Shown here piece by piece: positions 24,305 to 32,383 of a stretch of 32,383 bases of DNA. The stretch lies in assembly GCA_944321335.1 (NCBI GenBank), contig CALUKX010000029.1, forward strand, positions 1 through 32,383, written 5' to 3'. The number at the start of each line of letters is the position of its first letter. Positions within the stretch are counted from its first letter, which is position 1. The position numbers and the translations under genes were made by a program. The stretch comes from an uncultured Phocaeicola sp. (GTDB taxonomy: Bacteria; Bacteroidota; Bacteroidia; Bacteroidales; Bacteroidaceae). Below the pieces are notes generated by a model. It saw only the letters and a program-made list of their open reading frames with translations. It was not told where the DNA came from and ran no database searches.

Positions 24305-27300
24305 ATGAAAAGAAAAATGATGCTGTTATTGACCATGCTTTTAATAAGCATCGGTCTGGTAAACGCTCAGACATCGAAGGTAACAGGTAATGTTATCTCA
24401 GATGAAGACGGTTTACCTGTAGTGGGAGCATCGGTATTAGTGAAAGGTACTAATGTTGGTACCATTACTGATGTTGATGGTAATTTTGTTTTGGGTAATG
24501 TGCCAAGTACAGCGAAGCAACTGGTGATTTCGTACATCGGATTGCAGACTCAGGAAGTGGCAATTCAACCGAATTTGAAGATTGTTTTATTGGCAGACTC
24601 CAAACAGTTGGATGAAGTTGTTGTAACGGCCATGGGTATGAAGCGTTCCGAAAAGGCTTTGGGATATTCGGCGACTTCGATAGGGCCGGATAAAATTACA
24701 GAAACCCGTACATCTGATGTGATGTCAGGTTTGGCTGGTAAGGTTGCCGGTGTACAGATTTCCAGTACGTCGTCCGACCCGGGTGCTTCAAACTCTGTTG
24801 TAATCCGAGGTGTCAGTTCGTTGAGTGGAAGTAACCAGCCGTTGTATGTTGTAGATGGTGTGCCGTTGAATAACTCGGCCTTATATTCTACAGATGCTTT
24901 GAATAGTGGTTATGATTTTGGTAACGGTGCCAATGCTGTAAACCCGGATGATGTAGAAAACATGACCATCTTGAAAGGTGCTGCAGCGACTGCATTGTAT
25001 GGTTCTCGTGCAGCCGGTGGTGTTATCATGATTACCACCAAAAGCGGTAAAAAGGGAAAAGGTCTCGGTATTGAATACAATGGTGGTGTTCAATGGAGTA
25101 CCGTATTACGCTTGCCTCAGATGCAGAATGAGTTCGGTATGGGATGGTATGGCGACAAGACCGATATTGAAAACGGTTCTTGGGGACCTCGTTTCGATGG
25201 TAGTATGACTGTTTGGGGAAATGTTTATAACAATTCTCAGAAACTGAAACCCTATGTAGCTAAGGAAGATAATATCAAAGATTTCTTTGATACAGGTTTG
25301 CGCTATAGCAATAGCGTGTCTTTCAACGGGGCTACAGATGCAAGTAGCTATTTCGTAAGTTTTTCACAGGTTAGTGATGATGGTATGATTCCGACCGATG
25401 CCGACAGCTATGATAAGTATACTTTCTCGGCTAGAGGTAGTCATAAAATCAAAAACTTGACTTTCTCATCTTCTGTAAATTACGCTTATCAGAAGAACAG
25501 TTTTGCAACTACCGGTCAGGGCTTGTCAATGTATAACAGTGTTATGCAGACTCCACGTGACATCAGCCTTATCAGTATGGAAGATCAGAGCGATCCTTTC
25601 AATACTCCTGGATATTATTATACTCCTTATGGTGTAATGAACCCATATTACATTTTGGAAAACTACAAGAACGAATATGAATCGGAACGTTTTTACGGAA
25701 AATTCCAGTTGGATTATGAATTCTTGAAATATTTCAAGTTTACTTACCGTTTCGGTTTGGATACTAGTACAGGACAAAAAGATACAGGTGAGCCGAACTT
25801 GTATGCTTTGTATTACGAAGGCACTCCGAATGGAGAAGGTCAGGGCAGTGTAAGCCCGTTTACAGGTGAAACAGGTTCGGTTACTGAACAGATTATTCGT
25901 CGTCGTGAAATCAACCAGGATATCATGGTGACTTTCGATATGCCGATAAATGATTTCCATGTCAATGCTTTGGTCGGTTTCAATGGCAATGAACGTAAAT
26001 CTTCATACTTGTATTCAAGTATTACAGATTTGACAATCCCGACTTGGTATAACTTGTCGAACTCGTCAAAGTCTCCTTCAACTAATACGTCTGAATCACT
26101 CCGTAGATTGATGGGTGTTTATGGCCAGTTCGAAGGTTCTTGGAAAAATATGTTGTATCTGACTGTTACAGCTCGTAACGACTGGTCATCTACACTTCCA
26201 AAAGAAAACCGTTCATTCTTCTATCCGGGATTTACCGGTAGCTTTATCTTTAGCGAGATTCTTCCTGAGGATTTAAAAAATATCATTACTTTTGGTAAAA
26301 TCCGTGCTGCTTGGGGTAAGACTGGTAACGATGCGGATCCTTATATGGTAAATCCTGTTTACTCTCAAGCGGGTGCAGCTGGTTATTGGAGAGAAAATAC
26401 TTACTATTCTACTTATAGATTTCCATTTATAAATTCCGGATATAATGCATATACGGTAGGAAATACATTGGGTAGTAATACTTTAAGTCCTGAAATGACT
26501 ACTGAGTATGAATTTGGTTTGAATATGGCATTCTTCAATAATCGTTTGTCATTCGATGCCGCTTACTATAACCGTAAGACAGATAAGCAAATCTATTCTT
26601 TGAACATGGATCCGGCTTCAGGTTATACTTATCAGAATACTAACTTGGGTGAAGTGGAAAACAAGGGTGTCGAATTGTTGGTTAATGTAACTCCTATCCA
26701 GACTAAGGATTTCAGTTGGGATATTACCTGGAACTTTACCAAGAACTGGAGTAAGGTGCTGAGCTTGCCGGAAGAAATGGGTGGTGAAGCACTGATTTAT
26801 GGTTTGAACGGTGGTATCGGTATGTATGCCGTAGTTGGTGAACCGGTAGGTGTGTTTAAGGCAGAGGTTCCTCAGCGTACAGACGATGGTAAGATTGTGG
26901 TCAATTCTGCAACCGGACTTCCTGTAGCCAAAGAGGGAATGCAAATTGTCGGTGACATGAATTACAAATATACGATGGGTATTTCTACTACCTTGAGATA
27001 TAAGGGTATTTCTTTGAGTGCAGACTTTGATATCCGTAAAGGAGGCTTGATGTACTCCCGTACCAAGGATATCAACTACTTTACCGGTAATGCCATGCAG
27101 ACAGCATACAATGACCGTAACCCGTTCATTGTTCCTAATTCTGTCAATGCGATAACCGATGCCAATGGAAGTGTAACTTATGTTGAGAATACGACTCCGC
27201 TGGATAATGCCGGTATTTATAGCTATTGGGAAGCAGGAGGTAGCGATATGGATAGCGCTTTCTTGATTGATAAATCGTATGTCAAACTCCGTTCATTGGT

Positions 27301-27523
27301 GTTGGGCTGGGATTTGCCGAAAAAATGGTTGGCAAAGACTTTCTTGAAAGATGTACGCTTGTCGGTATATGGAAACAACCTCTTTGTATGGACTCCTTCC
27401 AGCAACACATTTGTTGATCCTGAATTGACCAGTTTTGGTAATGATTTGGAAGGTAACTATGGTGAATGGAGTGCGAACCCGAGCTCACGTCGTTTCGGCT
27501 TCAATGTTTCAGTTAAATTTTAA
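24305..27523 (+). CDS. SusC-type TonB-dependent outer-membrane transporter
   Basis: 1072 aa. Signal peptide (LLTMLLISIGLVNAQ), then a carboxypeptidase-regulatory-like domain at about 25-105 (KVTGNVISDEDGLPVVGASV, GNFVLGNVP), a TonB box region (LDEVVVTAMGMKR), the plug with IRGVSSLSGSNQPLYVVDG and LKGAAATALYGSRAAGGVI, and a large beta barrel ending in the aromatic RRFGFNVSVKF. It imports oligosaccharides or other large ligands across the outer membrane with TonB energy, with the SusD-type protein at 27537 acting as lid. Ligand cannot be inferred. First gene of a four-gene operon; spacing to the next is 13 bp. Confidence 0.95.
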   Translation: MKRKMMLLLTMLLISIGLVNAQTSKVTGNVISDEDGLPVVGASVLVKGTNVGTITDVDGNFVLGNVPSTAKQLVISYIGLQTQEVAIQPNLKIVLLADSKQLDEVVVTAMGMKRSEKALGYSATSIGPDKITETRTSDVMSGLAGKVAGVQISSTSSDPGASNSVVIRGVSSLSGSNQPLYVVDGVPLNNSALYSTDALNSGYDFGNGANAVNPDDVENMTILKGAAATALYGSRAAGGVIMITTKSGKKGKGLGIEYNGGVQWSTVLRLPQMQNEFGMGWYGDKTDIENGSWGPRFDGSMTVWGNVYNNSQKLKPYVAKEDNIKDFFDTGLRYSNSVSFNGATDASSYFVSFSQVSDDGMIPTDADSYDKYTFSARGSHKIKNLTFSSSVNYAYQKNSFATTGQGLSMYNSVMQTPRDISLISMEDQSDPFNTPGYYYTPYGVMNPYYILENYKNEYESERFYGKFQLDYEFLKYFKFTYRFGLDTSTGQKDTGEPNLYALYYEGTPNGEGQGSVSPFTGETGSVTEQIIRRREINQDIMVTFDMPINDFHVNALVGFNGNERKSSYLYSSITDLTIPTWYNLSNSSKSPSTNTSESLRRLMGVYGQFEGSWKNMLYLTVTARNDWSSTLPKENRSFFYPGFTGSFIFSEILPEDLKNIITFGKIRAAWGKTGNDADPYMVNPVYSQAGAAGYWRENTYYSTYRFPFINSGYNAYTVGNTLGSNTLSPEMTTEYEFGLNMAFFNNRLSFDAAYYNRKTDKQIYSLNMDPASGYTYQNTNLGEVENKGVELLVNVTPIQTKDFSWDITWNFTKNWSKVLSLPEEMGGEALIYGLNGGIGMYAVVGEPVGVFKAEVPQRTDDGKIVVNSATGLPVAKEGMQIVGDMNYKYTMGISTTLRYKGISLSADFDIRKGGLMYSRTKDINYFTGNAMQTAYNDRNPFIVPNSVNAITDANGSVTYVENTTPLDNAGIYSYWEAGGSDMDSAFLIDKSYVKLRSLVLGWDLPKKWLAKTFLKDVRLSVYGNNLFVWTPSSNTFVDPELTSFGNDLEGNYGEWSANPSSRRFGFNVSVKF

Positions 27524-27536
27524 TTAAGTACGACTT

Positions 27537-29030
27537 ATGAAAAGAAAGTTTTTATATATACTTGCGGCATCAACTCTATTCACTTCTTGTGATTTGAATA
27601 TCAATGATGACCCAAGCTATCCGGAAGGTGGAACTATTACTACCGATTTGGTGTTCCCGTCTGTACAGAACTATATTGCTGCTGTTTCGTGTGATATCAT
27701 GTTCAACTATGCCGGCTTCTTTTGCCAGTATTTTGAACAGTTGCCGGAGCAAAATCAGTTTAATGATATTGCCAGCCAGAAAATAACGGAATCAAGTCAG
27801 ACGATTGATGGTGCATATTCTAATATCTATGCCGGAGCTTTGACTGATATCAACGATATTATGAGTAAAACCACAAATAAGGCCGACCTGTTTGCTGCCA
27901 CTGTGATGAGAGCGTTCTGTTTCCAGTTGATGGTTGACAACATGGGAGATTGTCCTTATACAGAAGCTTTGCAAGGAAGTGGTGGTTCCCAACCTAAGTG
28001 GGATGATGGCAAGACCGTTTATGAAGGAGTTCTCGCAGAATTGGATGCTGCGGAAGCTGCGTTAAATGAATCGGATGATCAGATGACTATGACAGATATG
28101 ATGTTCAACAAGGATATCAATCAGTGGATTGGCTATGCCAATGCATTGCGCCTGCGTATGTATATGCGTATGAGTGATGTTGACAATTCTGTGGTAGAAA
28201 AGATTAAAGCGTTGGTGAGTGCCAATAATTTCTTCAGCGGCGATGCAATGCTTAATATCTATAGCAATGATAATCTGAATCGTAGCCCATTCTATGGAAG
28301 TTATTACCTCTTGGGAACAGGTAACCATTGTGCTGCATATCCTATTGTTTCATATATGCAGACCACCAATGACCCGCGTATTACATATGCATTTAAGGTT
28401 GCTGTCAATTCCGGTAATTATGTCGGTCAGATGCCTGGTGCCAAGGCTATAGAAAAAAATTGGACCAGTACAGGAGATTGGATGAATAATGATGTAAGTA
28501 ATATAAACTATGATCTCTATAATGGTACAGGTGCTATACGTCCGGCTTACTTCTTTACACAGGCTAACTTGCAGTTCCTGATTGCTGAAGCCAAGGTGCG
28601 TTTCATGAATGATAATGCCGGTGCTAAAGCGGCTTATGAAGCGGCTGTAAGAGCAGATTTTGAAGCAAGAGGTTATTCAGGAGTCGATTCGTTCCTTGCT
28701 GGCGCCGAAGTGAATTGGGATAATGTATCGGATAAGTTGCATCTGATCTATATGCAAAAATGGGTGGCTTTATTCTATATGGATAACATGGAATCATGGT
28801 CTGAAATCCGTCGTACAGATGTCCCGGCATTGTCTTCTAGATCAGGAAAGGACATTTATAAGGATCCTACAATCTATACTCCGGGTGATTTGATTGAACC
28901 GGCTGAAAACGGTTTGGAAGCCGGAGGTTTAATGAAACGTATGTTCTATCCTCAGACTGCCCGTAACTTGAACCCGAACACTCCTACAGGTAAACCGGGT
29001 AGTGAACGTTTGTGGTGGGATGTAAAATAA
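27537..29030 (+). CDS. SusD/RagB-like surface lipoprotein
   Basis: 497 aa with lipoprotein signal ending FTSC (C19), followed by DLNINDDPSYPEG. TPR-like helices are typical (ATVMRAFCFQLMVDNMGDCPY and FFTQANLQFLIAEAKVRF, the latter a hallmark of the family), as is the end FYPQTARNLNPN. The sequence is closer to the SusD-like_2 group than to SusD itself. It binds the ligand on the cell surface and caps the SusC-type channel encoded just upstream. Confidence 0.92.
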   Translation: MKRKFLYILAASTLFTSCDLNINDDPSYPEGGTITTDLVFPSVQNYIAAVSCDIMFNYAGFFCQYFEQLPEQNQFNDIASQKITESSQTIDGAYSNIYAGALTDINDIMSKTTNKADLFAATVMRAFCFQLMVDNMGDCPYTEALQGSGGSQPKWDDGKTVYEGVLAELDAAEAALNESDDQMTMTDMMFNKDINQWIGYANALRLRMYMRMSDVDNSVVEKIKALVSANNFFSGDAMLNIYSNDNLNRSPFYGSYYLLGTGNHCAAYPIVSYMQTTNDPRITYAFKVAVNSGNYVGQMPGAKAIEKNWTSTGDWMNNDVSNINYDLYNGTGAIRPAYFFTQANLQFLIAEAKVRFMNDNAGAKAAYEAAVRADFEARGYSGVDSFLAGAEVNWDNVSDKLHLIYMQKWVALFYMDNMESWSEIRRTDVPALSSRSGKDIYKDPTIYTPGDLIEPAENGLEAGGLMKRMFYPQTARNLNPNTPTGKPGSERLWWDVK

Positions 29031-29057
29031 ATTATAACCCTATAAAAAGAACAGATT

Positions 29058-29762
29058 ATGAAAAAAGTAATATATAGTTTGATGCTTCTGTGCTTCACAT
29101 TGGGCTTTACAGCCTGTGAGGATGAAACATCACAAGATACGTCGAAAATCACATACTATGCGACTTTGGACTTGCAGGGCGAAACTACTTTGTTCTGGGA
29201 GCTAGGGAAAGAGTATGTGGAACCGGGATATTATGCAGAATTGCAGGGAGAAGATGTGACAGATCAGGTCGTAGTTAAGGGTGAAGTCGATGTGAATACA
29301 CCGGGTATCTATCCCTTGACTTATGTAATTACCAATGTGGATGGTTTTTCAGTTACAAAATCACGGACTGTAATGGTGGCGGATATTACCCCGAGCCCAA
29401 TAGCTTCTGGATTCTGGACTGCTTCATCTGATAGTTATCGTGACTATAATGGTCAGACATCTTACGGATCAGAATTTCAGGTCATTATCCTACAGACCGC
29501 TCCAGGTAAATTTTATATTTCCGATTTCCTCGGTGGATGGTATGACCAGCGTGCAGGTTATGGAAGTGCATATGCAATGGAGGGCCATTTTCAGTTGAAT
29601 GCCGACAATACAATTACCCCGATTGATAGCTATGTAGCCGGCTGGGGAGATTCAATGGAAGAAATGGTAGGTGGAAAGTATGATCCAGCTACGGGAGAGA
29701 TTTCCTGGATGATCGATTATTCAGAGTCTCATCTGAAATTTTATGTAACATTAAAATTGTAA
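29058..29762 (+). CDS. Surface lipoprotein with DUF5011-like Ig domain
   Basis: 234 aa, lipobox FTAC (C20). Residues about 35-107 match the pattern of bacterial Ig-like DUF5011 domains (ELGKEYVEPGYYAELQGEDV, VDVNTPGIYPLTYVITNVDG). The C-terminal about 120 residues are a separate, aromatic beta-rich domain (FWTASSDSYRDYNGQTSYG). In SusC/SusD loci the gene in this place is often a surface ligand-binding protein, which fits. 27 bp after the SusD-type gene. Confidence 0.8.
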   Translation: MKKVIYSLMLLCFTLGFTACEDETSQDTSKITYYATLDLQGETTLFWELGKEYVEPGYYAELQGEDVTDQVVVKGEVDVNTPGIYPLTYVITNVDGFSVTKSRTVMVADITPSPIASGFWTASSDSYRDYNGQTSYGSEFQVIILQTAPGKFYISDFLGGWYDQRAGYGSAYAMEGHFQLNADNTITPIDSYVAGWGDSMEEMVGGKYDPATGEISWMIDYSESHLKFYVTLKL

Positions 29763-29767
29763 TTGGT

Positions 29768-30337
29768 ATGAAAAAATATATCTATTTAGTTATTGCTCTT
29801 TTGGGAATTTGTGGTTTTACTGCTTGTGATCCTGAAACTAATGAAGAACCGGGTGGAACTGCCGTAGAAAAGATGGCAGGTACTTGGACCGTCACTTTCC
29901 AACAGAGTGTTGATGAATATTATGCAATCTTTGAAGGCGCTGCCGACCCTCAGCTTACAAGCAAAACTCCGGAAGAACTGGACAAACTGGAGTGGGATGA
30001 TGTTTATGGCATGGGCAAACTCACGCTTATGACTTATAATACAGCATCCAATACTTCTGATGCCATGTGGTTTGATGATGCAAATTTCTGGGGAGCTAAA
30101 GTAAAATGTGACGTCAATTATGGTGCACGTACCTTTAGTTGTAAAGATCAGGAGGCATACGAAGGATGTTCGGTTAATATTATCGGCGGTAAAGTGTTGG
30201 AAGGTGCAGCAACAACACCTCGTGGCATGAAAGCCGACAGTATCGTTGCTTATGTGTACTATTCAGATGATAGTTATGGATTTACCTATATGAAGATGTC
30301 CGGTTATAGATATACCGGATTTAATGAAGATAAGTAA
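29768..30337 (+). CDS. Lipoprotein with lipocalin-like domain
   Basis: 189 aa, lipobox FTAC (C20). EKMAGTWTVTFQQSVDEY opens a compact beta-rich domain similar to the lipid-binding putative hydrolase group found downstream of SusD-like genes (recalled family, PF12888-like). It follows the Ig-domain gene by 5 bp and is the last gene before a terminator. Role probably ligand binding at the surface; no catalytic residues are evident. Confidence 0.75.
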   Translation: MKKYIYLVIALLGICGFTACDPETNEEPGGTAVEKMAGTWTVTFQQSVDEYYAIFEGAADPQLTSKTPEELDKLEWDDVYGMGKLTLMTYNTASNTSDAMWFDDANFWGAKVKCDVNYGARTFSCKDQEAYEGCSVNIIGGKVLEGAATTPRGMKADSIVAYVYYSDDSYGFTYMKMSGYRYTGFNEDK

Positions 30338-30358
30338 ATTATGATTCATTGAATATTG

Positions 30359-30388
30359 AGAGGCAGGCCATCCGGTCTGCCTCTTTTT
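30359..30388 (+). terminator. Terminator of the SusC/SusD operon
   Basis: AGAGGCAG (30359-30366) and CTGCCTCT (30377-30384) form an 8-bp stem that extends inward through GCC/GGT, followed by a T-run at 30384-30388. It lies between convergent genes. Confidence 0.8.
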
Positions 30389-30427
30389 ATTTCAGCCATT
30401 CATTATATTGGCTATTGTAATTGACTG

Positions 30428-31681
30428 TTATACATGATGTAACAGCCATTTCCAGGCCGGTATGATGTGGATAATATCATTCCCCAATGGGATATCTTCT
30501 TCATGAGTATTGGTGATAATATATCCTTCCGACAGATGATAAGTTTTCATCGCATCCAATATACCTTTTATTTCACGTTCTCTTGTTTCCAATGAATCCA
30601 TCAGGTAGCATACCTGAACAGCTTGAATGACCTGAAAGCCGTTACGGACTATAAAATCGCATTCTGCACCATTTGAATTGTGATAGAATATTTCTCCTCC
30701 ACGTCGTCTCAATTCTATATGGACCAGGTTCTCCAAGAGCCGTCCTTCTTCGCCGGTAAAATGGAATCCTAGTCTCGAAACTAATGCATTGTCTATGGCA
30801 TATATTTTTTTAGGGTTACGTAACTGCGCTTTCACCGAAAAATCCAGCTTGGTCAGCGAGAATAGCAGATAGGTATTTTCAATGAACTCCAGATAATTCT
30901 TGACTGTAGTAGGATTTTTTACTCCTATAACTTTAGACAATGAGGAGTAGGTCAAAGGTTTTCCTATGTTGCTTATGACATAATAGACCATTTCCTTGAC
31001 TTCCCTTTCGTTGACAATCTGGTTCCGTACCATGACATCCTTGTACAGAATATTATCATATAAGGTCTTTAATACAATATCGTCTTCCGATTTCAGATAC
31101 AATGGAAAGCCTCCTTGCCGGAAATATTCACTGAAAGCTCTTTGTACTTCACCTCTTGCAACCGTACCTGAAACATTCTCAATAAGATGTGAACGGTCGG
31201 TAAATGTAAGGTATTCGGTAAAGGAAAAAGGGTATAACTCAATGGCAATGTAACAGCCGGTAAGATAGGTCCCCAATTCCTTACTTAACATTCTCGCATT
31301 CGATCCGGTGATGAAGATTTTCTTCCCTGCATTATAAAGGCGTTTCACGAAATGTTCCCATCCCGGAATATTCTGGATTTCATCGAAAAAGAAATAATTC
31401 TGTTCTCCATACAACTCGATAAACACTTCATAGAGTTCTTGGAAATGTTCTATGCTGAATCCGCTTAAACGGTCGTCGTCGAAATTGAAGAAATAATCGT
31501 TCTGTGGCAGTCTTTCCCGGATTTGTTGGAGCAATACGGATTTTCCACAACGGCGTACTCCGGAAATGATGATTATCTCTTCATTTTTCAAATAACTTTC
31601 AGGGAAAGTTCGTTTTATGGTTTTCCTGTTTGCAAGAAAATTTCTCTGATCGATAATAATGTCCTTTAAAAGTTGCTTCAT
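30428..31681 (-). CDS. AAA-family ATPase with DUF4143 C-terminus
   Basis: 417 aa. Walker A GVRRCGKS at 41-48, Walker B YFFFDEIQN with D100/E101, followed by a sensor-type TGSNARML. The C-terminal DUF4143 region contains a winged helix (YSSLSKVIGVKNPTTVKNYL) and a nuclease-like GAECDFIV ... IQAVQV, like the PD-(D/E)XK fold. This family is widespread and multi-copy in gut Bacteroidales; its role is not established. The promoter region carries three 33-bp-spaced repeats. A truncated relative lies directly upstream. Confidence 0.9.
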   Translation of the reverse strand: MKQLLKDIIIDQRNFLANRKTIKRTFPESYLKNEEIIIISGVRRCGKSVLLQQIRERLPQNDYFFNFDDDRLSGFSIEHFQELYEVFIELYGEQNYFFFDEIQNIPGWEHFVKRLYNAGKKIFITGSNARMLSKELGTYLTGCYIAIELYPFSFTEYLTFTDRSHLIENVSGTVARGEVQRAFSEYFRQGGFPLYLKSEDDIVLKTLYDNILYKDVMVRNQIVNEREVKEMVYYVISNIGKPLTYSSLSKVIGVKNPTTVKNYLEFIENTYLLFSLTKLDFSVKAQLRNPKKIYAIDNALVSRLGFHFTGEEGRLLENLVHIELRRRGGEIFYHNSNGAECDFIVRNGFQVIQAVQVCYLMDSLETREREIKGILDAMKTYHLSEGYIITNTHEEDIPLGNDIIHIIPAWKWLLHHV

Positions 31682-31694
31682 GGCTGTAGCTGAA

Positions 31695-31716
31695 TGTTTA
31701 TTTACAAATATATGAA
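31695..31716 (-). promoter_or_regulatory. -7 promoter element of the ATPase gene
   Basis: On the minus strand the sequence reads TATATTTG about 25 bp before the start codon, matching TAnnTTTG. No clear -33 TTTG is present. The first of the three repeats occupies that position, which suggests that regulator binding at the repeats controls this promoter. Confidence 0.5.
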
Positions 31717-31806
31717 TTCTATTTGAAATAGGGGAAATCTTATAGTTATTTCTATTTGAAATAGGGTAAATCTGTTGTTTTCTTCTATTTCAAATAGGGT
31801 AAATGA
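31717..31806. repeat. Three operator-like repeats at 33-bp period
   Basis: Copies of 24 bp (TTCTATTTsAAATAGGGkAA and following bases) start at 31717, 31750 and 31783, exactly 33 bp apart, separated by unrelated 9-bp spacers. Each contains the palindrome CTATTTsAAATAG. Three helical turns of spacing put all copies on one face of the DNA, as in cooperative regulator binding sites. Confidence 0.75.
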
Positions 31807-31811
31807 TGTGT

Positions 31812-32056
31812 TCAGGACAGAAAAATTGAATTTCTTCGCTGGATATTGAGATGAAACCCGGCAATTGGACTGATGTGGTTATATAAGGATTTGGCATCTG
31901 TAATATCTATCCATTGAAAACTTTCAAAATTCATATATAGAATATGGTCATCATCAACTCCATTTCTCAATAATCGTTCTCGTATTAAATTCAAGATAAC
32001 AGATTTGCTACAACGCCTGGTTCCTGTTATCACTTTTACAACCGCTGGTTTATAAA
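31812..32056 (-). pseudogene. Truncated AAA ATPase fragment
   Basis: The frame encodes FYKPAVVKVITGTRRCSKS followed by VILNLIRERLL and ILYMNFESFQ, matching the N-terminal Walker A part of ATPases such as the one at 30428-31681. Serine replaces the glycine before the Walker lysine (CSKS for CGKS). There is no start codon: a stop precedes the homologous region at the inverted repeat. Homology ends after about 60 residues, and Walker B and DUF4143 are missing. A remnant of a duplicated ATPase gene. Confidence 0.75.
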
Positions 32057-32106
32057 AGGAATTATGAAGTTTTTATGGGTATAGCCCTAAAAACTTCATA
32101 ATTCCT
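32057..32106. repeat. 19-bp perfect inverted repeat
   Basis: AGGAATTATGAAGTTTTTA at 32057-32075 is exactly complementary to 32088-32106. The 12-bp centre TGGGTATAGCCC adds a GGG/CCC pairing. It replaces the 5' end of the ATPase fragment, so it may mark an insertion, or be a bidirectional terminator. The next 140 bp (32107-32249) hold a TACCTTTG box at 32155-32162 but no gene I can support. Confidence 0.6.
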
Positions 32107-32249
32107 GTAATTTATTAGGGGTATATACGGGATAGATTATTCTTTACTTCAATCTACCTTTGTTATAGATTCTATATGAAAAGACTTAATTCCGGTATTA
32201 TACTGCTCATTACCATGCGTGTGTATCAATTCGTGATATGTCAGATAAT

Positions 32250-32300
32250 AAAAAAGAGGCTGTCTCAAATTGAAATATAATTTGAGATGGCCTTTTTTGT
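32250..32300 (+). terminator. Long A/T-flanked hairpin
   Basis: AAAAAAGAGGCTGTCTCAAA pairs with TTTGAGATGGCCTTTTTT around GAAATATAA, with small bulges. The A-run before and the T-run after make it a bidirectional terminator. This form is often seen at the outer ends of Bacteroides insertion sequences. Confidence 0.6.
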
Positions 32301-32383
32301 GTCTGCAAAAAAAATCGGGCAAGCCCCAACTTCGCTCAGTCAGGACTTGCCCGTTTCCCTAATTTTTTGTATCTTAGGGAATC
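32301..32383. mobile_element. Possible insertion-sequence end, cut by the window
   Basis: CGGGCAAG/CTTGCCCG (32316-32323 and 32346-32353) and TTCCCTAA/TTAGGGAA (32355-32362 and 32374-32381) form nested inverted repeats after the terminator hairpin. The sequence resembles what I recall of IS1182-like ends in Bacteroides. No transposase is in the window, so the call is tentative. Confidence 0.3.

Noticed and set aside
31717-31806. CRISPR array
   Set aside because: Spacers are only 9 bp, there are just three copies, there are no cas genes, and the repeats are palindromic operators next to a promoter.
32174-32278. 34-codon frame starting MKRLNSGIILL near the window end
   Set aside because: It runs into the A/T-flanked terminator hairpin and its last third is that hairpin, so it is most likely chance.

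Overview
The window comes from a member of the Bacteroidales, most likely a Bacteroides/Phocaeicola/Parabacteroides-type gut commensal. It has a SusC/SusD outer-membrane pair with trailing lipoproteins, Bacteroidetes-style promoters (TTTG, about 19-21 nt, TAnnTTTG), lipoproteins with LxxC-type signals, a DUF4143 ATPase and an alpha2-type glycyl-tRNA synthetase. I cannot assign a genus from sequence alone.

Positions 1-14749 are an accessory island, visibly more AT-rich than what follows. It abuts the 3' end of a tRNA-Leu(TAG) gene. Its right end carries three serine-recombinase-type genes, the last of which is a large serine recombinase whose final codons and stop lie inside the tRNA gene. The left end is not in the window. 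The island cargo is: (a) a divergently transcribed cassette that looks like a small RiPP-type biosynthetic unit (SPASM radical SAM enzyme, an unannotated 34-residue cysteine-containing peptide, a strong hairpin, a pseudokinase-like protein, a secreted protein); (b) a tightly packed operon starting with a NADAR (YbiA-like) protein, followed by families I do not recognise, with tandem duplication, a fusion and an internally deleted copy; (c) two paralogous proteins with tandem helix-turn-helix motifs and a degenerate DNA-methyltransferase-like domain, one at each side of (a)+(b), the second in an operon with an XRE repressor under a palindromic operator.

Positions 14750-23411 are core chromosome: tRNA-Leu, an S41 protease lipoprotein, a DUF3316-type outer membrane protein, a ParC-type topoisomerase subunit and a MATE transporter on the minus strand, then glyS and an FKBP-type lipoprotein on the plus strand, ended by a clear terminator.

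Positions 23412-24304 are a gene-poor gap holding a spaced 24-bp inverted repeat and the promoter for the next locus. Positions 24305-30337 encode a SusC/SusD nutrient-uptake locus with two extra lipoproteins and no enzyme or regulator in view. A convergent DUF4143 AAA ATPase (30428-31681) is preceded by three operator-like repeats at an exact 33-bp period, then a truncated second ATPase, a 19-bp perfect inverted repeat and what looks like an insertion-sequence end at the window edge.

The best candidate for a new system is the radical SAM/short peptide/pseudokinase cassette at 1337-4972. The NADAR-led operon is second.
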